From: Treponema sp. UBA3649
Lineage (GTDB): Bacteria; Spirochaetota; Spirochaetia; Treponematales; Treponemataceae
Assembly (NCBI GenBank): GCA_002373325.1
Contig: DFKI01000087.1
Coordinates: 1 to 23,362 of the forward strand
Direction: 5' to 3'
DNA length: 23,362 nucleotides
Within the stretch, counting starts at the first letter, position 1; each line of letters starts with the position of its first letter. The notes beneath the pieces were generated by a model, which saw nothing but the letters and a program-made list of their open reading frames with translations, searched no databases and was not told the origin of the DNA. The translations under genes were made by a program, and so were the position numbers. Below, piece after piece: positions 14,393 through 22,713 of this stretch.

Positions 14393-16363
14393 ATGATTAA
14401 AAAGCAACATTTTGTGGCACTATTGGCATCCATAGCCTTGGTGCTCTCCGGATGTGAAACCACCGATCCGGTAGCGGAAGCCTTTTCTTCAATGATGGAG
14501 GAAAACAACGTTATCGAACTCTTCGATCAGGTCAACAAGAACGCCGGTGCAATCAATTTGCCCGAAAAAGAGAAGACCGATGACGAGGATGCAGAGAATC
14601 CGGCAGAAAACACATCTGATGACGTAACATCTGAGACTTCAGATAGCAAAGACAGTGACAAGCCCGATGAAAGCACTGCAGAAAATGACACGCAGGAGAC
14701 TGACACAAAGCCGAGCCAGAGCACTGTAAAGACTGATGAGGAGCCGAAGGAAGAGGACAAGACCTCAACCGAGGACACGTCTAAGGAAGATGATAAAACC
14801 TCCGAGGATGACAAAACATCAGCCGAGGACACAACCAAGGAAGAGGACAAGACTTCAACCGAGGACACAACTAAGGAAGAAGATAAAACTTCTGAGGATG
14901 ACAAAACATCAGCCGAGGACACAACCAAGGAAGAGGATAAGACTTCAACTGATGACACATCTAAAGAAGAAGACAAGACCTCAAGCGATGACTCATCTAA
15001 AGAAGAAGACAAGACCTCCGCTGATGACGCAACTAAGGAAGAGGACAAGACCTCAACCGATGACACATCTAAAGAAGAGGACAAGACTTCAACTGAGGAT
15101 GCAACCCAGGAAGAGGACAAGACCTCAACCGATGACACATCTAAGGAAGATGATAAGACTTCAACTGAGGATGCAACCAAGGAAGAGGATAAGACCTCAA
15201 CCGATGACACATCTAAAGAAGATGATAAGACTTCAACTGAGGATGCAACCAAGGAAGAGGATAAGACCTCCGCTGATGACACAACTAAGGAAGAGGATAA
15301 GACTTCTGCCGAGGACACAACTAAGGAAGAAGATAAAACTTCCGAGGATGACAAAACATCAACTGAAGATACGACCAAAGAAGATGACAAGACCTCAGGC
15401 GATGACACATCAAAAGAGGATGACAAAACTTCTGCTGGCGATACAACCAAGGAAGAGGAAAAGACTTCCGGCGAAGAGACAACTAAGGAAGAAGAGGTTC
15501 CTGAGAAGGACTACAGCACGAACAACAAGATTCTCATGCAGAAAGTTGAGGCCGCTCGTCAGGCTGCAATCGATGCCGGTGCAAGTTCCGCCGCAAAGAC
15601 TGTGTGGGCTGCGACCGAGGGAATCTACAAGACTGAGAAAGCCGCTGTGGACACTGGAACCAAGGCAGATCTTTCTTCCGTGCTCAACGATTTGATTGCA
15701 CGCTATCAGGGACTTGAGAATCTTGCCCAGGCAAAGGAACTCAAGGAAGAAATTGATGAGAACAACTTCGCGTCATTCCGTCAGGCAACCTACGATGCTG
15801 GAAATGAAATCTACAAGAATCTGACGAACCCGCTTTCAGTAGTTCAGTCCGGAGCAGATTTCAACCAGAAGGCGACTACAGCCGAGGCAGATTTCCGCCT
15901 TGTCCTGAAGACAGCATACAACAGTCTTGCAAAGGATGAGAGAACAGCCGCTTACAACGCAAAACTGAAGGCTGATTCCGTAAAGGCCTATGTTTCACGT
16001 AAGGACGACTATACACATGCAGTTTCCCTCTATAGAAACGGTGAACTCCGCCGTGCAGTAGATCCGAAGACTGCGAATGAAAGCTATAAGATGTCCAAGG
16101 AAGAGTTCCTGAAGCTCTTTGAGGAAATCTCCGCCGCACGTGCACAGGCCCAGAAAGAGATTGATGAGGCAAAGAAACGTGTCGCGCATAGTGAGACGAC
16201 CGCTGTTAAGGCAGATGCCGAAGCCCCGCTTGGTGACGAGCCTGTGGAAGGAATTGAAGACGCTGATGCAAAGCTACTCAAGGATGATGATTTCTCTGAT
16301 GCAGAGACCGCTGCAGAGATTGAGGCACCTGTTGATGAGTCAACAGTAGGAGCAGAACAATGA
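14393..16363 (+). CDS. Lipoprotein with long acidic KTS-repeat region (TmpA-like position)
   Basis: 656 residues. A lipoprotein signal ends in lipobox LSGC (Cys21). The middle (residues 123-368) is a Glu/Asp/Lys/Thr/Ser-only repeat: 19 twelve-residue units of the form KTSxxDxxKEED plus three six-residue KTSEDD half-units. The C-terminal ~285 residues are soluble and mainly alpha-helical (AQAKELKEEIDENN, AQAQKEIDEAKKRV), with two acidic tails. The ATG at 14393 follows GGAGG by five bases. Its stop overlaps the next start (ATGA), implying translational coupling. A lipoprotein coupled to a helical-repeat protein recalls the T. pallidum tmpA-tmpB pair; this is analogy by architecture, not shown homology. 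Confidence 0.75.
   Translation: MIKKQHFVALLASIALVLSGCETTDPVAEAFSSMMEENNVIELFDQVNKNAGAINLPEKEKTDDEDAENPAENTSDDVTSETSDSKDSDKPDESTAENDTQETDTKPSQSTVKTDEEPKEEDKTSTEDTSKEDDKTSEDDKTSAEDTTKEEDKTSTEDTTKEEDKTSEDDKTSAEDTTKEEDKTSTDDTSKEEDKTSSDDSSKEEDKTSADDATKEEDKTSTDDTSKEEDKTSTEDATQEEDKTSTDDTSKEDDKTSTEDATKEEDKTSTDDTSKEDDKTSTEDATKEEDKTSADDTTKEEDKTSAEDTTKEEDKTSEDDKTSTEDTTKEDDKTSGDDTSKEDDKTSAGDTTKEEEKTSGEETTKEEEVPEKDYSTNNKILMQKVEAARQAAIDAGASSAAKTVWAATEGIYKTEKAAVDTGTKADLSSVLNDLIARYQGLENLAQAKELKEEIDENNFASFRQATYDAGNEIYKNLTNPLSVVQSGADFNQKATTAEADFRLVLKTAYNSLAKDERTAAYNAKLKADSVKAYVSRKDDYTHAVSLYRNGELRRAVDPKTANESYKMSKEEFLKLFEEISAARAQAQKEIDEAKKRVAHSETTAVKADAEAPLGDEPVEGIEDADAKLLKDDDFSDAETAAEIEAPVDESTVGAEQ
14759..15496 (+). 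repeat. 36-bp/18-bp coding tandem repeat array
   Basis: 22 in-frame units start with Lys-Thr-Ser: 19 of 36 bp and three of 18 bp, the half-units being the 2nd, 5th and 18th. They total 738 bp. Some neighbouring units alternate (TDDTSKEDD with TEDATKEED in the middle), indicating duplication of two-unit blocks. The array keeps other frames open too, which produces spurious long frames on both strands. Confidence 0.9.
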
Positions 16364-19098
16364 GAAAGATAATTACAATTTTTGCTGCGCTGTGCATTGT
16401 AACAACAGCCCTGTTTGCTGTCAGCTATACAAATAACACGTATCACAAACTGGCAGAGGAATATACCGAGAAGGCCCAGAAAGCTTTGGATGCCGGATAT
16501 TACGAGCTTGCCGAAGAGTATGCCGCTGAAGCAAAGAAGAACGCCGCTCTTTCCGAGGAATTCATCGCGAAGATGATTGCAAGGTCCGAGGCAGAGGAGG
16601 CAATCAACGCCGCTAAGACAAGGCTTGAGGAGTCCCTTGCTGCGGGAGCTGATCCCGCGTCGTCCGAATACAAGGAGGCATTGGGATATCTGAACAAGGC
16701 GCAGGGTGAATTTGATTCGGAAGATTATGTGAACGCAAAATCCGATGCCGAGAAAGTGAAGAGCGTCCTTAGTGACGAATACTTGAAGAAACTCGCTGAG
16801 CAGAAGGCGGCAGCAGAAGCCGAGGCAAAGAAGAACGAGGCGAAGGAAGCCCTGCAGAAAGCTAAGTCTGCGATTACGGCGGCGGAAGCTGCGGGTATGG
16901 ACGACAGCTACGATGTGTTCAATGAGGCGAATTCCAAATACAGGGACGCTCAGAAGGACTTTGAGGACGAGGCATACGAGGATTGCATAAAGAAGGCCAA
17001 CGAAATCGTGGAGATGCTTTCACCCGAGGCTGTTGAAAAAGAAATCCAGGATGCCAAGAGCGCGGCGGAAGAGGCCGTGAAGAATGCAAAGAAAGCCCTT
17101 GATGATGCCGAGGCCGCTGGAGTTGACAAAGAAAGCCCCGCATATAAGAAGGCTCTTTCCGATTACAACAAGGCCGTTGAGGAACTTGAGAACGAGGAGT
17201 ACAAAGAGGCCAAAGAGGATGCCGACAAGGTTGTGGATGCCCTGAATTCCGAGCTTCTCGAAGCTGCCAAGGCCAGAAAGGATGCCGAGGATGCCATTTC
17301 AAAGGCCAAGGAGCGCATTGAAGCAGCTGAAAAGGCAGGTCTTGATCCTGAGAATGAAAACCTGAAGGAAGCCAAGGCATATTACGGACAGGCTCTCAAG
17401 GACTTCGAGGATGAGAATTATGCCGATGCCAAGGACAACGCCGAGCAGGTTCTCTCAATCCTTACCGATGATGTCATAGAGGAAGCTACATCAGAGGCGA
17501 AAAAGGCCGCTGAAAAGGCTCTTGCCGATGCCCGTAAAGCACTTGATGCCGCCGAGGAAGCCGGTATGGATCCGAACAGTGATCTTTACAAGCAGGCCCG
17601 GGAGGCTTACGACAAGGCTCGTGCGGAATATGCCGACAAAAAATATGACGACGCAAAGGCTGACGCCGAAAAGGTCTGTGAGCTTCTGAACGAGGATGTT
17701 CTCGATAATCTCAAGGCAATGACTGAAGCCGCAAAGGCCATCGCTGCAGCAAAGGCTCGTCTTGCTTATGCCGAGAATGCAGGTCTTGATGATTCCTATC
17801 CGAATTACGGAGAGGCCGTGGACTACTACAATCAGGCGATTGATGATTTCAACAAGGGTAAGTACGAGGATGCAAAGGACAGCGCTGAGCAGGTTCTTAC
17901 TCTTCTTCCCGTCGAGGACATCGACTCTGCGGTCGCAAAGGCCAAGAAGGATGCCGAGGATTCCCTTGAAGCTGCCCAGAAGGCACTTGAGAAGGCTCTC
18001 GAATCAGGATTGGATCCCGAGTCTGATGAGTACAAGGCTGCCAAGAAGACATTCGATGACGCAAAGCAGTCTTACGAGGAAGGAGACTACACAGACGCAA
18101 AGGAAAAGGCCGACAAGGTTCCCGGAATGCTCGATGTGGAGGCAATCAAAGCTGAAAAACTCAGAAAAGAGGCTGAGGATGCGATTGCTGCCGCAAGGGA
18201 AAGAATCATGGCCGCAAACAACGCTGGTCTTGACACAAGCTACGATCCCTATCGTGATGCCCTTGCATATTATAGAAAGGCACAGTCCAGCTTTACCGAT
18301 GAGGATTATCAGGCTGCCATTGACTATGCGAACCAGGTCAAGGATCTTCTTTCGGACGAGGCGATTGAGAATCTGCTTGAGAACGCCGATGCAGAACGTG
18401 CCAAATCTGCGGCTGAGAAGGCTCTCAATGACGCTAAGGACAGGCTCGACAAGGCTGAATCCATGGGACTTGGAAGAAGCGACCCGGCTTACAACGCAGC
18501 TCTTGCATATTACAACAGGGCTCTTGATGAATTCGAGGGCGGAAACTACCCTGAGGCGCAGGATGATGCCGAAAAGGTTCTTGAGCTTCTTCCCGATTCA
18601 TACATCGACAATCTGCTTGACATGGCTGCGGCGGAAAAGGCAATCAGCGAGGCGAAGGAGAGACTTGAATATGCCGAGTCAATCAACGCGCCGAGGGATT
18701 TCCCGATTGCATACAATGCTGCCAACGCATATTACGAGCAGGCCCTTGATGACTATACAAAGGAGCAGTATAAGAAGGCTGTTGCTGACGCTCAAAAAGT
18801 GCTCGATGCTCTTGCCGACATACATGAGATGACCCCGCTTCCGAAGTTCTACATTGTGCGACCGTGGGCGGAATCAAAGGACTGCTTCTGGAATATCTCA
18901 GGACGTTCCTACGTCTACAACAATCCGTGGCTGTGGGAGAACCTCTATGAGGTGAACAAGGACAACATCCCCGATCGCGAGAATCCTAACCTGATTCTTC
19001 CCGGAATGAAGATGGAGATTCCATCAATCACCGGTGAGTATCGTGACGGTGTGTACAGTCCTGACGTTGAGTATGAGACATTCAGGGCGAACCGTTAA
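16360..19098 (+). CDS. Helical-repeat exported protein with C-terminal LysM domain (TmpB-like)
   Basis: 912 residues. A signal peptide (RKIITIFAALCIVTTALFA) is followed by one partial and ten full ~73-80-residue Ala/Glu/Lys-rich repeats of the form A-A-x-ALxxAxxxLxxAExAGxD...Y..A...Y..A...F....Y.DA..DAE.VL..L. These are helical hairpins resembling TPR/DUF4398-type units. Residues ~831-885 fit LysM: YIVRPWAESKDCFWNISGRS, LWENLYEVNKD, then NPNLILPGMKMEIP, which would bind peptidoglycan. The protein is therefore probably periplasmic, with the repeats as a long spacer or interaction rod anchored to the cell wall. The ATG overlaps the lipoprotein stop. A strong intrinsic terminator ends the transcript at 19163-19198. 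The domain order is like treponemal TmpB but with many more repeats. Confidence 0.8.
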   Translation: MRKIITIFAALCIVTTALFAVSYTNNTYHKLAEEYTEKAQKALDAGYYELAEEYAAEAKKNAALSEEFIAKMIARSEAEEAINAAKTRLEESLAAGADPASSEYKEALGYLNKAQGEFDSEDYVNAKSDAEKVKSVLSDEYLKKLAEQKAAAEAEAKKNEAKEALQKAKSAITAAEAAGMDDSYDVFNEANSKYRDAQKDFEDEAYEDCIKKANEIVEMLSPEAVEKEIQDAKSAAEEAVKNAKKALDDAEAAGVDKESPAYKKALSDYNKAVEELENEEYKEAKEDADKVVDALNSELLEAAKARKDAEDAISKAKERIEAAEKAGLDPENENLKEAKAYYGQALKDFEDENYADAKDNAEQVLSILTDDVIEEATSEAKKAAEKALADARKALDAAEEAGMDPNSDLYKQAREAYDKARAEYADKKYDDAKADAEKVCELLNEDVLDNLKAMTEAAKAIAAAKARLAYAENAGLDDSYPNYGEAVDYYNQAIDDFNKGKYEDAKDSAEQVLTLLPVEDIDSAVAKAKKDAEDSLEAAQKALEKALESGLDPESDEYKAAKKTFDDAKQSYEEGDYTDAKEKADKVPGMLDVEAIKAEKLRKEAEDAIAAARERIMAANNAGLDTSYDPYRDALAYYRKAQSSFTDEDYQAAIDYANQVKDLLSDEAIENLLENADAERAKSAAEKALNDAKDRLDKAESMGLGRSDPAYNAALAYYNRALDEFEGGNYPEAQDDAEKVLELLPDSYIDNLLDMAAAEKAISEAKERLEYAESINAPRDFPIAYNAANAYYEQALDDYTKEQYKKAVADAQKVLDALADIHEMTPLPKFYIVRPWAESKDCFWNISGRSYVYNNPWLWENLYEVNKDNIPDRENPNLILPGMKMEIPSITGEYRDGVYSPDVEYETFRANR

Positions 19099-19162
19099 TA
19101 CGATTTAAAGTTGATTAAAGGAAATGCCGGGACAAAATCCTCTGGTGTTTCCGAAGATTCAG

Positions 19163-19198
19163 ATGCCGTTACCGAATTTGGTGGCGGCATTTTTTTTT
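19163..19198 (+). terminator. Intrinsic terminator after the LysM-repeat gene
   Basis: ATGCCGTTACC (19163-19173) pairs with GGTGGCGGCAT (19180-19190), 11 pairs including two G-U, with a six-base loop. Nine T residues follow immediately. This separates the envelope operon from hprK. Confidence 0.9.
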
Positions 19199-19234
19199 CG
19201 TTTTTTCCCATAAAATTCTTTTTCCAGACAGCTA

Positions 19235-19263
19235 TTGATTTTTATTCTCTAAAGGTGTATACT
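19235..19263 (+). promoter_or_regulatory. Predicted sigma-70 promoter of hprK, leaderless geometry
   Basis: TTGATT (19235-19240), a 17-base spacer, TATACT (19258-19263). The ATG at 19270 begins seven bases after the -10 box. Confidence 0.6.
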
Positions 19264-19269
19264 AGTTTT

Positions 19270-20259
19270 ATGTCGGACAAGGCTTTTACCGTCCTTGATT
19301 TGCTTGATTTGGACTTAAAGGGACATGACACATTGAATCTCACCTGCATAGCCGGTCGAAGGGGACTTTCCCGAAAACTTACTGTGCCGGACGTTAACAG
19401 ACCCGGGCTTGCGCTTTCTGGTTTTTACGATAGTTTTGCGTGGGCAAGGGTTCAGCTTTTTGGACGTGGCGAGTATTCCTATCTGAAAAAATTGCTTTCC
19501 GAGGACAAATACGACACCATAAAGGAATTTTTTAATTACGAATTCCCCTGCTGTGTTTTTACCCGGAGTCTCATGCCCGACGAGACGATTCTTTCCATGG
19601 CGGAGGAAAAGGGATGTCCGATTCTGCAGTCTGATTTGGAATCGACGGAATTTTCCACAAGGCTTCTGAGGGTTCTTTCCAATATCTTCGCGCCGAAAAA
19701 GACCCTGCATGGAGTTCTGATTGAGGTGAGCGGAATTGGAATTTTGCTTATCGGGGACAGTGGTGTTGGAAAAAGTGAGACTGCCCTTGAGCTGATTCAA
19801 AGGGGACATCGGCTTGTTGCGGATGATTCCGTGGAAATCAGGTGCGTGAACGGAAACACGATAATGGGGCAGGGTGCGAACAAGCTGATCAGTCACCACA
19901 TGGAGATCCGCGGGCTTGGAATAATCAACGTGACGCAGCTTTACGGGGTTGGCGCAATCCGGGAGCAGAAGGAAGTGCAGCTGGTCGTGAAGCTTGAGAA
20001 CTGGGATCAGAACAAGGTGTACGACAGGCTTGGAACAGAGACGAACAGGACCGATTTGCTTGGCGTGAAGGTTCCGTACATTGAGATTCCCGTAAAACCC
20101 GGACGAAATCTTCCTATTATATTGGAGGCGGCGGCCATGAACGAGCGTCTGAAGTCCATGGGCTATTTTTCGGCGAGGGAATTCAATCAGAATGTGCTCA
20201 AGTGGATTGAATCCGGGGAAGCACAGGCTGCGTATTACGGTAGCGATGACTCATACTAG
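19270..20259 (+). CDS. hprK: HPr kinase/phosphorylase
   Basis: 329 residues. Phosphorylates and dephosphorylates Ser46 of HPr. The N-terminal domain (~1-130) is followed by the kinase core: Walker A GDSGVGKS (162-169), the catalytic region HRLVADDSVEIR, and the family signature EIRGLGIINV. The C-terminal part has KPGRNLPIILEAAAMNERLKSMGY. All elements for the bifunctional enzyme look intact. The start at the ATG 19270 is chosen because the longer frame from 19111 would include the upstream terminator and this gene's own promoter. ptsH, its substrate, follows 52 bases later. Spirochaetes typically use this pair for regulation rather than sugar transport. Confidence 0.95.
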   Translation: MSDKAFTVLDLLDLDLKGHDTLNLTCIAGRRGLSRKLTVPDVNRPGLALSGFYDSFAWARVQLFGRGEYSYLKKLLSEDKYDTIKEFFNYEFPCCVFTRSLMPDETILSMAEEKGCPILQSDLESTEFSTRLLRVLSNIFAPKKTLHGVLIEVSGIGILLIGDSGVGKSETALELIQRGHRLVADDSVEIRCVNGNTIMGQGANKLISHHMEIRGLGIINVTQLYGVGAIREQKEVQLVVKLENWDQNKVYDRLGTETNRTDLLGVKVPYIEIPVKPGRNLPIILEAAAMNERLKSMGYFSAREFNQNVLKWIESGEAQAAYYGSDDSY

Positions 20260-20311
20260 GGACTGAAATCAGTTTTTGAGATATTTTAAAATTAGTTTAA
20301 GGAGTGCCGAA

Positions 20312-20578
20312 ATGGTAGAAAAAATATTGACAGTCAGAAACAGGGCCGGAATCCATGCGAGACCAGCCGCATTGATCGCACAGACAGCGAATAAATTTGC
20401 ATCAGAAATCATCATTGAGAAAGACAACTCCACGGTCAACGCGAAGTCAATCATGGGAGTGATTACCATGGCCGCCGCGTATAACACCACATTGACACTC
20501 AGGGCGGAGGGACCTGACGAATCCGATGCAGCCGACGCGATTCTGAATCTGTTTGAGTCAAAGTTTGAAGAGGACTGA
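20312..20578 (+). CDS. ptsH: Phosphocarrier protein HPr
   Basis: 88 residues, the standard length. His15 sits in GIHARPAA, the site phosphorylated by enzyme I, and Ser46 in NAKSIMGV, the site of HprK. The start is the ATG at 20312 with AAGGAG eight bases upstream; the TTG-initiated frame from 20276 has no support. The gap after hprK contains ACTGA/TCAGT followed by five T residues, a very short stem that could weakly attenuate read-through. lexA follows after two bases. Confidence 0.96.
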   Translation: MVEKILTVRNRAGIHARPAALIAQTANKFASEIIIEKDNSTVNAKSIMGVITMAAAYNTTLTLRAEGPDESDAADAILNLFESKFEED

Positions 20579-20580
20579 TT

Positions 20581-21189
20581 ATGAAGGGACTGACAGACCG
20601 TCAGAGACAGGTGCTGAATTTCATCGCTCAATTTACTGACGACAATGTTTCGCCGCCGACAGTCCGGGAAATCTCCGAGCATTTTGGAATTTCGCTCAGG
20701 GCAGTTCAGGATCATATTGCGGCGCTTCAGAAAAAGGGATTTATCACCCAGAGTCAGAAGCGTTCCAGGTCAATCCGCGTGCTGAAGGATCAAAGAAACA
20801 GAGTTCCCGTTCCCGTTCCCCAGAGAATTCCTTTTTTGGATTCCGCCGTCGTGAAGGAAAACGGTGAGCTGACCGAAAGTACCGACAGTATTTATCTCGC
20901 ATGTCCTTTTGTCAAGCCCGACGTGAGTTATTTTGCCGTGATGGTCTCCGATGTCTCCATGAACGGTGAGTGTTTGCGGAGGGGGGACTTGGCTGTTTTC
21001 AAACGTTCCGATTATGCCATTGACGGTCAGATTTGCGCGTTTGCCTTGGACAGCAGGGTGATTATCCGACGTCCGTACAGGGAACCGAACCGAATCTGTT
21101 TGAAGGCGGACAATGCCGACGTTCAGCCCATTTTTTGCCAGGAGATGAAAGTGCTCGGAATCCTTGCGGGAGTCGTGAGGGAATTCTAA
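20581..21189 (+). CDS. lexA: LexA-like repressor lacking the autocleavage elements
   Basis: 202 residues with the LexA layout. A winged-helix DNA-binding domain spans 1-67 (LTDRQRQVLNFI, SPPTVREISEHFGIS, QDHIAALQKKGFI). A linker and an S24-type C-terminal domain follow. By hand alignment to E. coli LexA (VAAGEP, SGMSM, TVKRL), the Ala-Gly scissile pair is replaced by Phe85-Leu86 (QRIPFLDS). The nucleophilic Ser126 is kept in VSDVSMNG. The catalytic Lys aligns with Arg163 in VIIRRPYRE. It therefore probably does not self-cleave and may not control a classical SOS response. The start at ATG 20581 lies two bases after ptsH, with an AGAGG-type ribosome site. The symbol indicates family, not proven function. 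Confidence 0.85.
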   Translation: MKGLTDRQRQVLNFIAQFTDDNVSPPTVREISEHFGISLRAVQDHIAALQKKGFITQSQKRSRSIRVLKDQRNRVPVPVPQRIPFLDSAVVKENGELTESTDSIYLACPFVKPDVSYFAVMVSDVSMNGECLRRGDLAVFKRSDYAIDGQICAFALDSRVIIRRPYREPNRICLKADNADVQPIFCQEMKVLGILAGVVREF

Positions 21190-21196
21190 AAGTAAA

Positions 21197-22210
21197 ATGA
21201 AAGAACCTGAAATCTATCTGTTTACCGGTCCGGAAATTGGAGAAAAGAAAGAGGCGATTGACACAATCCGGGAGGCAGCCGAAAAATCCAGTGGTCCGCT
21301 TGATGTCTATACTTACTACGCGACCGAAACACGTGTGATTGATGTGGTCTCGCAGCTGCAGAATCTCTCGCTTTTTTCAGGAGCTCTTTTTGTCGTGCTG
21401 AAGAACGCGGAGCTCATCAAAGGTAAATCTGATGTGGACGCTCTTTCGGAATGGACGAAGGGTGGTGCGAAGGACAGTCCCAACACTTTGATACTTGTTT
21501 CCGACGAGAATTCCGTTGACAAGAAGGTGGAGCAACTTTTTCCGGCGAGCCACAGGAAAATCTTCTGGGAGATGTTTGAGAACCGGAAGCCGCAGTGGGT
21601 GCAGGGATTTTTCAAAAAGAACGGATATTCAATCACTACGGATGCCGTGGAGCAGGTTCTGGAGATGGTGGAGAACAACACCGAGACGCTCAAGTCGGAA
21701 TGCTCACGTTTTTTTTACTGCTTTGAGAAGGGGCACACAATCTCTTCGGAGGATGTGGACAAAATCCTTTCTCACAACAAGGAGGAGAACGCCTTTACTC
21801 TCTTCAATGCCATGTCAGATTCCGGACGCTCCCAGGTGCAGAGGTTCGAGACTTCCCTTGAGATACTCCAGAAAATCAGGTTGTCCAAGGATTCAAGCGG
21901 AGTCTCATTGATTGCGGGTCTCTCGTTCAGCTTCAGACAGCTCAGGACCTGGCACATGCTTTTTGCGGACGGAACTTCCCCAAGCGACGTACAGCTCAAG
22001 ACATCTGGTTTTTCTTCCAACAAGGTGAAGGAGAAGATGAAGAACGCCTCGAAAATCTGGAATGCGGGGGCAACGTCCTCGATTCTTGCTCTCCTTGCCG
22101 ACACGGACATGAAAATCCGCGAGAACGGCTCCTCCCTTGAGGACACGATGCTCACCCTGATGATTTATTCAATCGTGATGAAAAACGGTCTTTTTTGTGC
22201 CGAGTATTAG
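21197..22210 (+). CDS. holA: DNA polymerase III subunit delta
   Basis: 337 residues, the usual length. Delta opens the sliding clamp in the clamp-loader complex. The sequence has the family's pattern: LFTGPEIGEKKEAID at the N-terminus, LNSLFSGALFVVLKN-type strand (LSLFSGALFVVLKNAE), NTLILVSDENSVDKKVEQLF, the DNA/ATPase-core region WVQGFFKKNGYSITTDAVEQVLEMVENN, and SILALLADTDMKIRENGSSLEDTMLTLMIYSI near the end. The start has no clear Shine-Dalgarno (A-rich leader) and lies seven bases after lexA, so coupling is likely. Its stop overlaps by 3 bases the stop of the opposing toxin gene. Confidence 0.88.
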   Translation: MKEPEIYLFTGPEIGEKKEAIDTIREAAEKSSGPLDVYTYYATETRVIDVVSQLQNLSLFSGALFVVLKNAELIKGKSDVDALSEWTKGGAKDSPNTLILVSDENSVDKKVEQLFPASHRKIFWEMFENRKPQWVQGFFKKNGYSITTDAVEQVLEMVENNTETLKSECSRFFYCFEKGHTISSEDVDKILSHNKEENAFTLFNAMSDSGRSQVQRFETSLEILQKIRLSKDSSGVSLIAGLSFSFRQLRTWHMLFADGTSPSDVQLKTSGFSSNKVKEKMKNASKIWNAGATSSILALLADTDMKIRENGSSLEDTMLTLMIYSIVMKNGLFCAEY

Positions 22211-22713
22211 CCGCTGCGGGATGCCGCCTCCGATAAGCGGGAGTCCCATGTTTTTAGCGGCAGTTCTTTTCTGCGCGACAATTCAAGATAAGACGCTTCG
22301 AAATAAGACAGACCCTCGGTATAGGCAATGTGCATTATGTGCGAGCGAATTTCTGAAACAGGCTGCGTGTCTGTGTAAATAGGAAGCTCGGAAAGGCAGA
22401 GCATTATGTCATCCACCTGCATGGGACTTATGCGCGGTTTTTCCCCATTTTTTCGGGGGCGCGACGCATTTAAAAGAACATTTCCTATTTCAAACCAAAA
22501 CAGCTGCGGCACTACAATCTGACCGTTTTTGGAAAGCAAATCTTCTATATACATTCTCGATTCCGTTGATTCATCGGAACAGTAGTCGGAAAGTATGGCT
22601 CCAGCCAAATATGATGTGTCAATGACGGCTACCGGGAGACAATCCTCTTGGTTTCCGTTTGAATCAAAAATGCCTTCCTGAGCTATGTTTTCATCGTTTT
22701 CATTTGTGCCCAT
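22207..22713 (-). CDS. PIN-domain toxin (VapC-like)
   Basis: 168 residues. PIN-domain ribonuclease pattern: first acidic residue Asp32 in VIDTSYLAG, Glu75 in LFWFEIGNVLLNA, then YFEASYLELSRRKELPLKTWDSRL with Glu139 where most VapC proteins have Asp, and Asp157. A ~27-residue acidic N-terminal extension precedes the usual PIN start. The family cleaves RNA when its antitoxin is lost. The ATG at 22713 overlaps the antitoxin gene by 14 bases; GGAG lies about 11 bases upstream. The third acidic residue is conservative (Asp to Glu), so activity is possible but not certain. Confidence 0.8.
   Translation of the reverse strand: MGTNENDENIAQEGIFDSNGNQEDCLPVAVIDTSYLAGAILSDYCSDESTESRMYIEDLLSKNGQIVVPQLFWFEIGNVLLNASRPRKNGEKPRISPMQVDDIMLCLSELPIYTDTQPVSEIRSHIMHIAYTEGLSYFEASYLELSRRKELPLKTWDSRLSEAASRSG

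Noticed and set aside
14527..15450. Long minus-strand open frame of 307 codons, Ser/Val/Leu-rich, across the KTS array
   Set aside because: It is the antisense of a 36-bp repeat: a unit divisible by three without a stop in one copy stays open throughout. It has no ribosome site, and the sense frame has a lipoprotein signal and RBS.
14736..15695. Plus-strand open frame of 319 codons, Arg/Lys/Pro/Thr-rich, across the same array
   Set aside because: Shifted-frame shadow of the repeat with no start signals, and it continues into the shifted frame of the lipoprotein.
17762..18832. 356-codon plus-strand frame inside the LysM-repeat gene
   Set aside because: Out-of-frame shadow of a low-complexity Ala/Glu/Lys repeat gene; composition is unnatural and there is no ribosome site.
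19111..19269. 53-codon upstream extension of hprK
   Set aside because: It would include the intrinsic terminator and the promoter boxes; the ATG at 19270 gives a normal HprK N-terminus.
20260..20311. Terminator between hprK and ptsH (ACTGA/TCAGT plus five T)
   Set aside because: The stem is only four or five pairs with a two- to four-base loop; at most weak attenuation, so not listed as a terminator.
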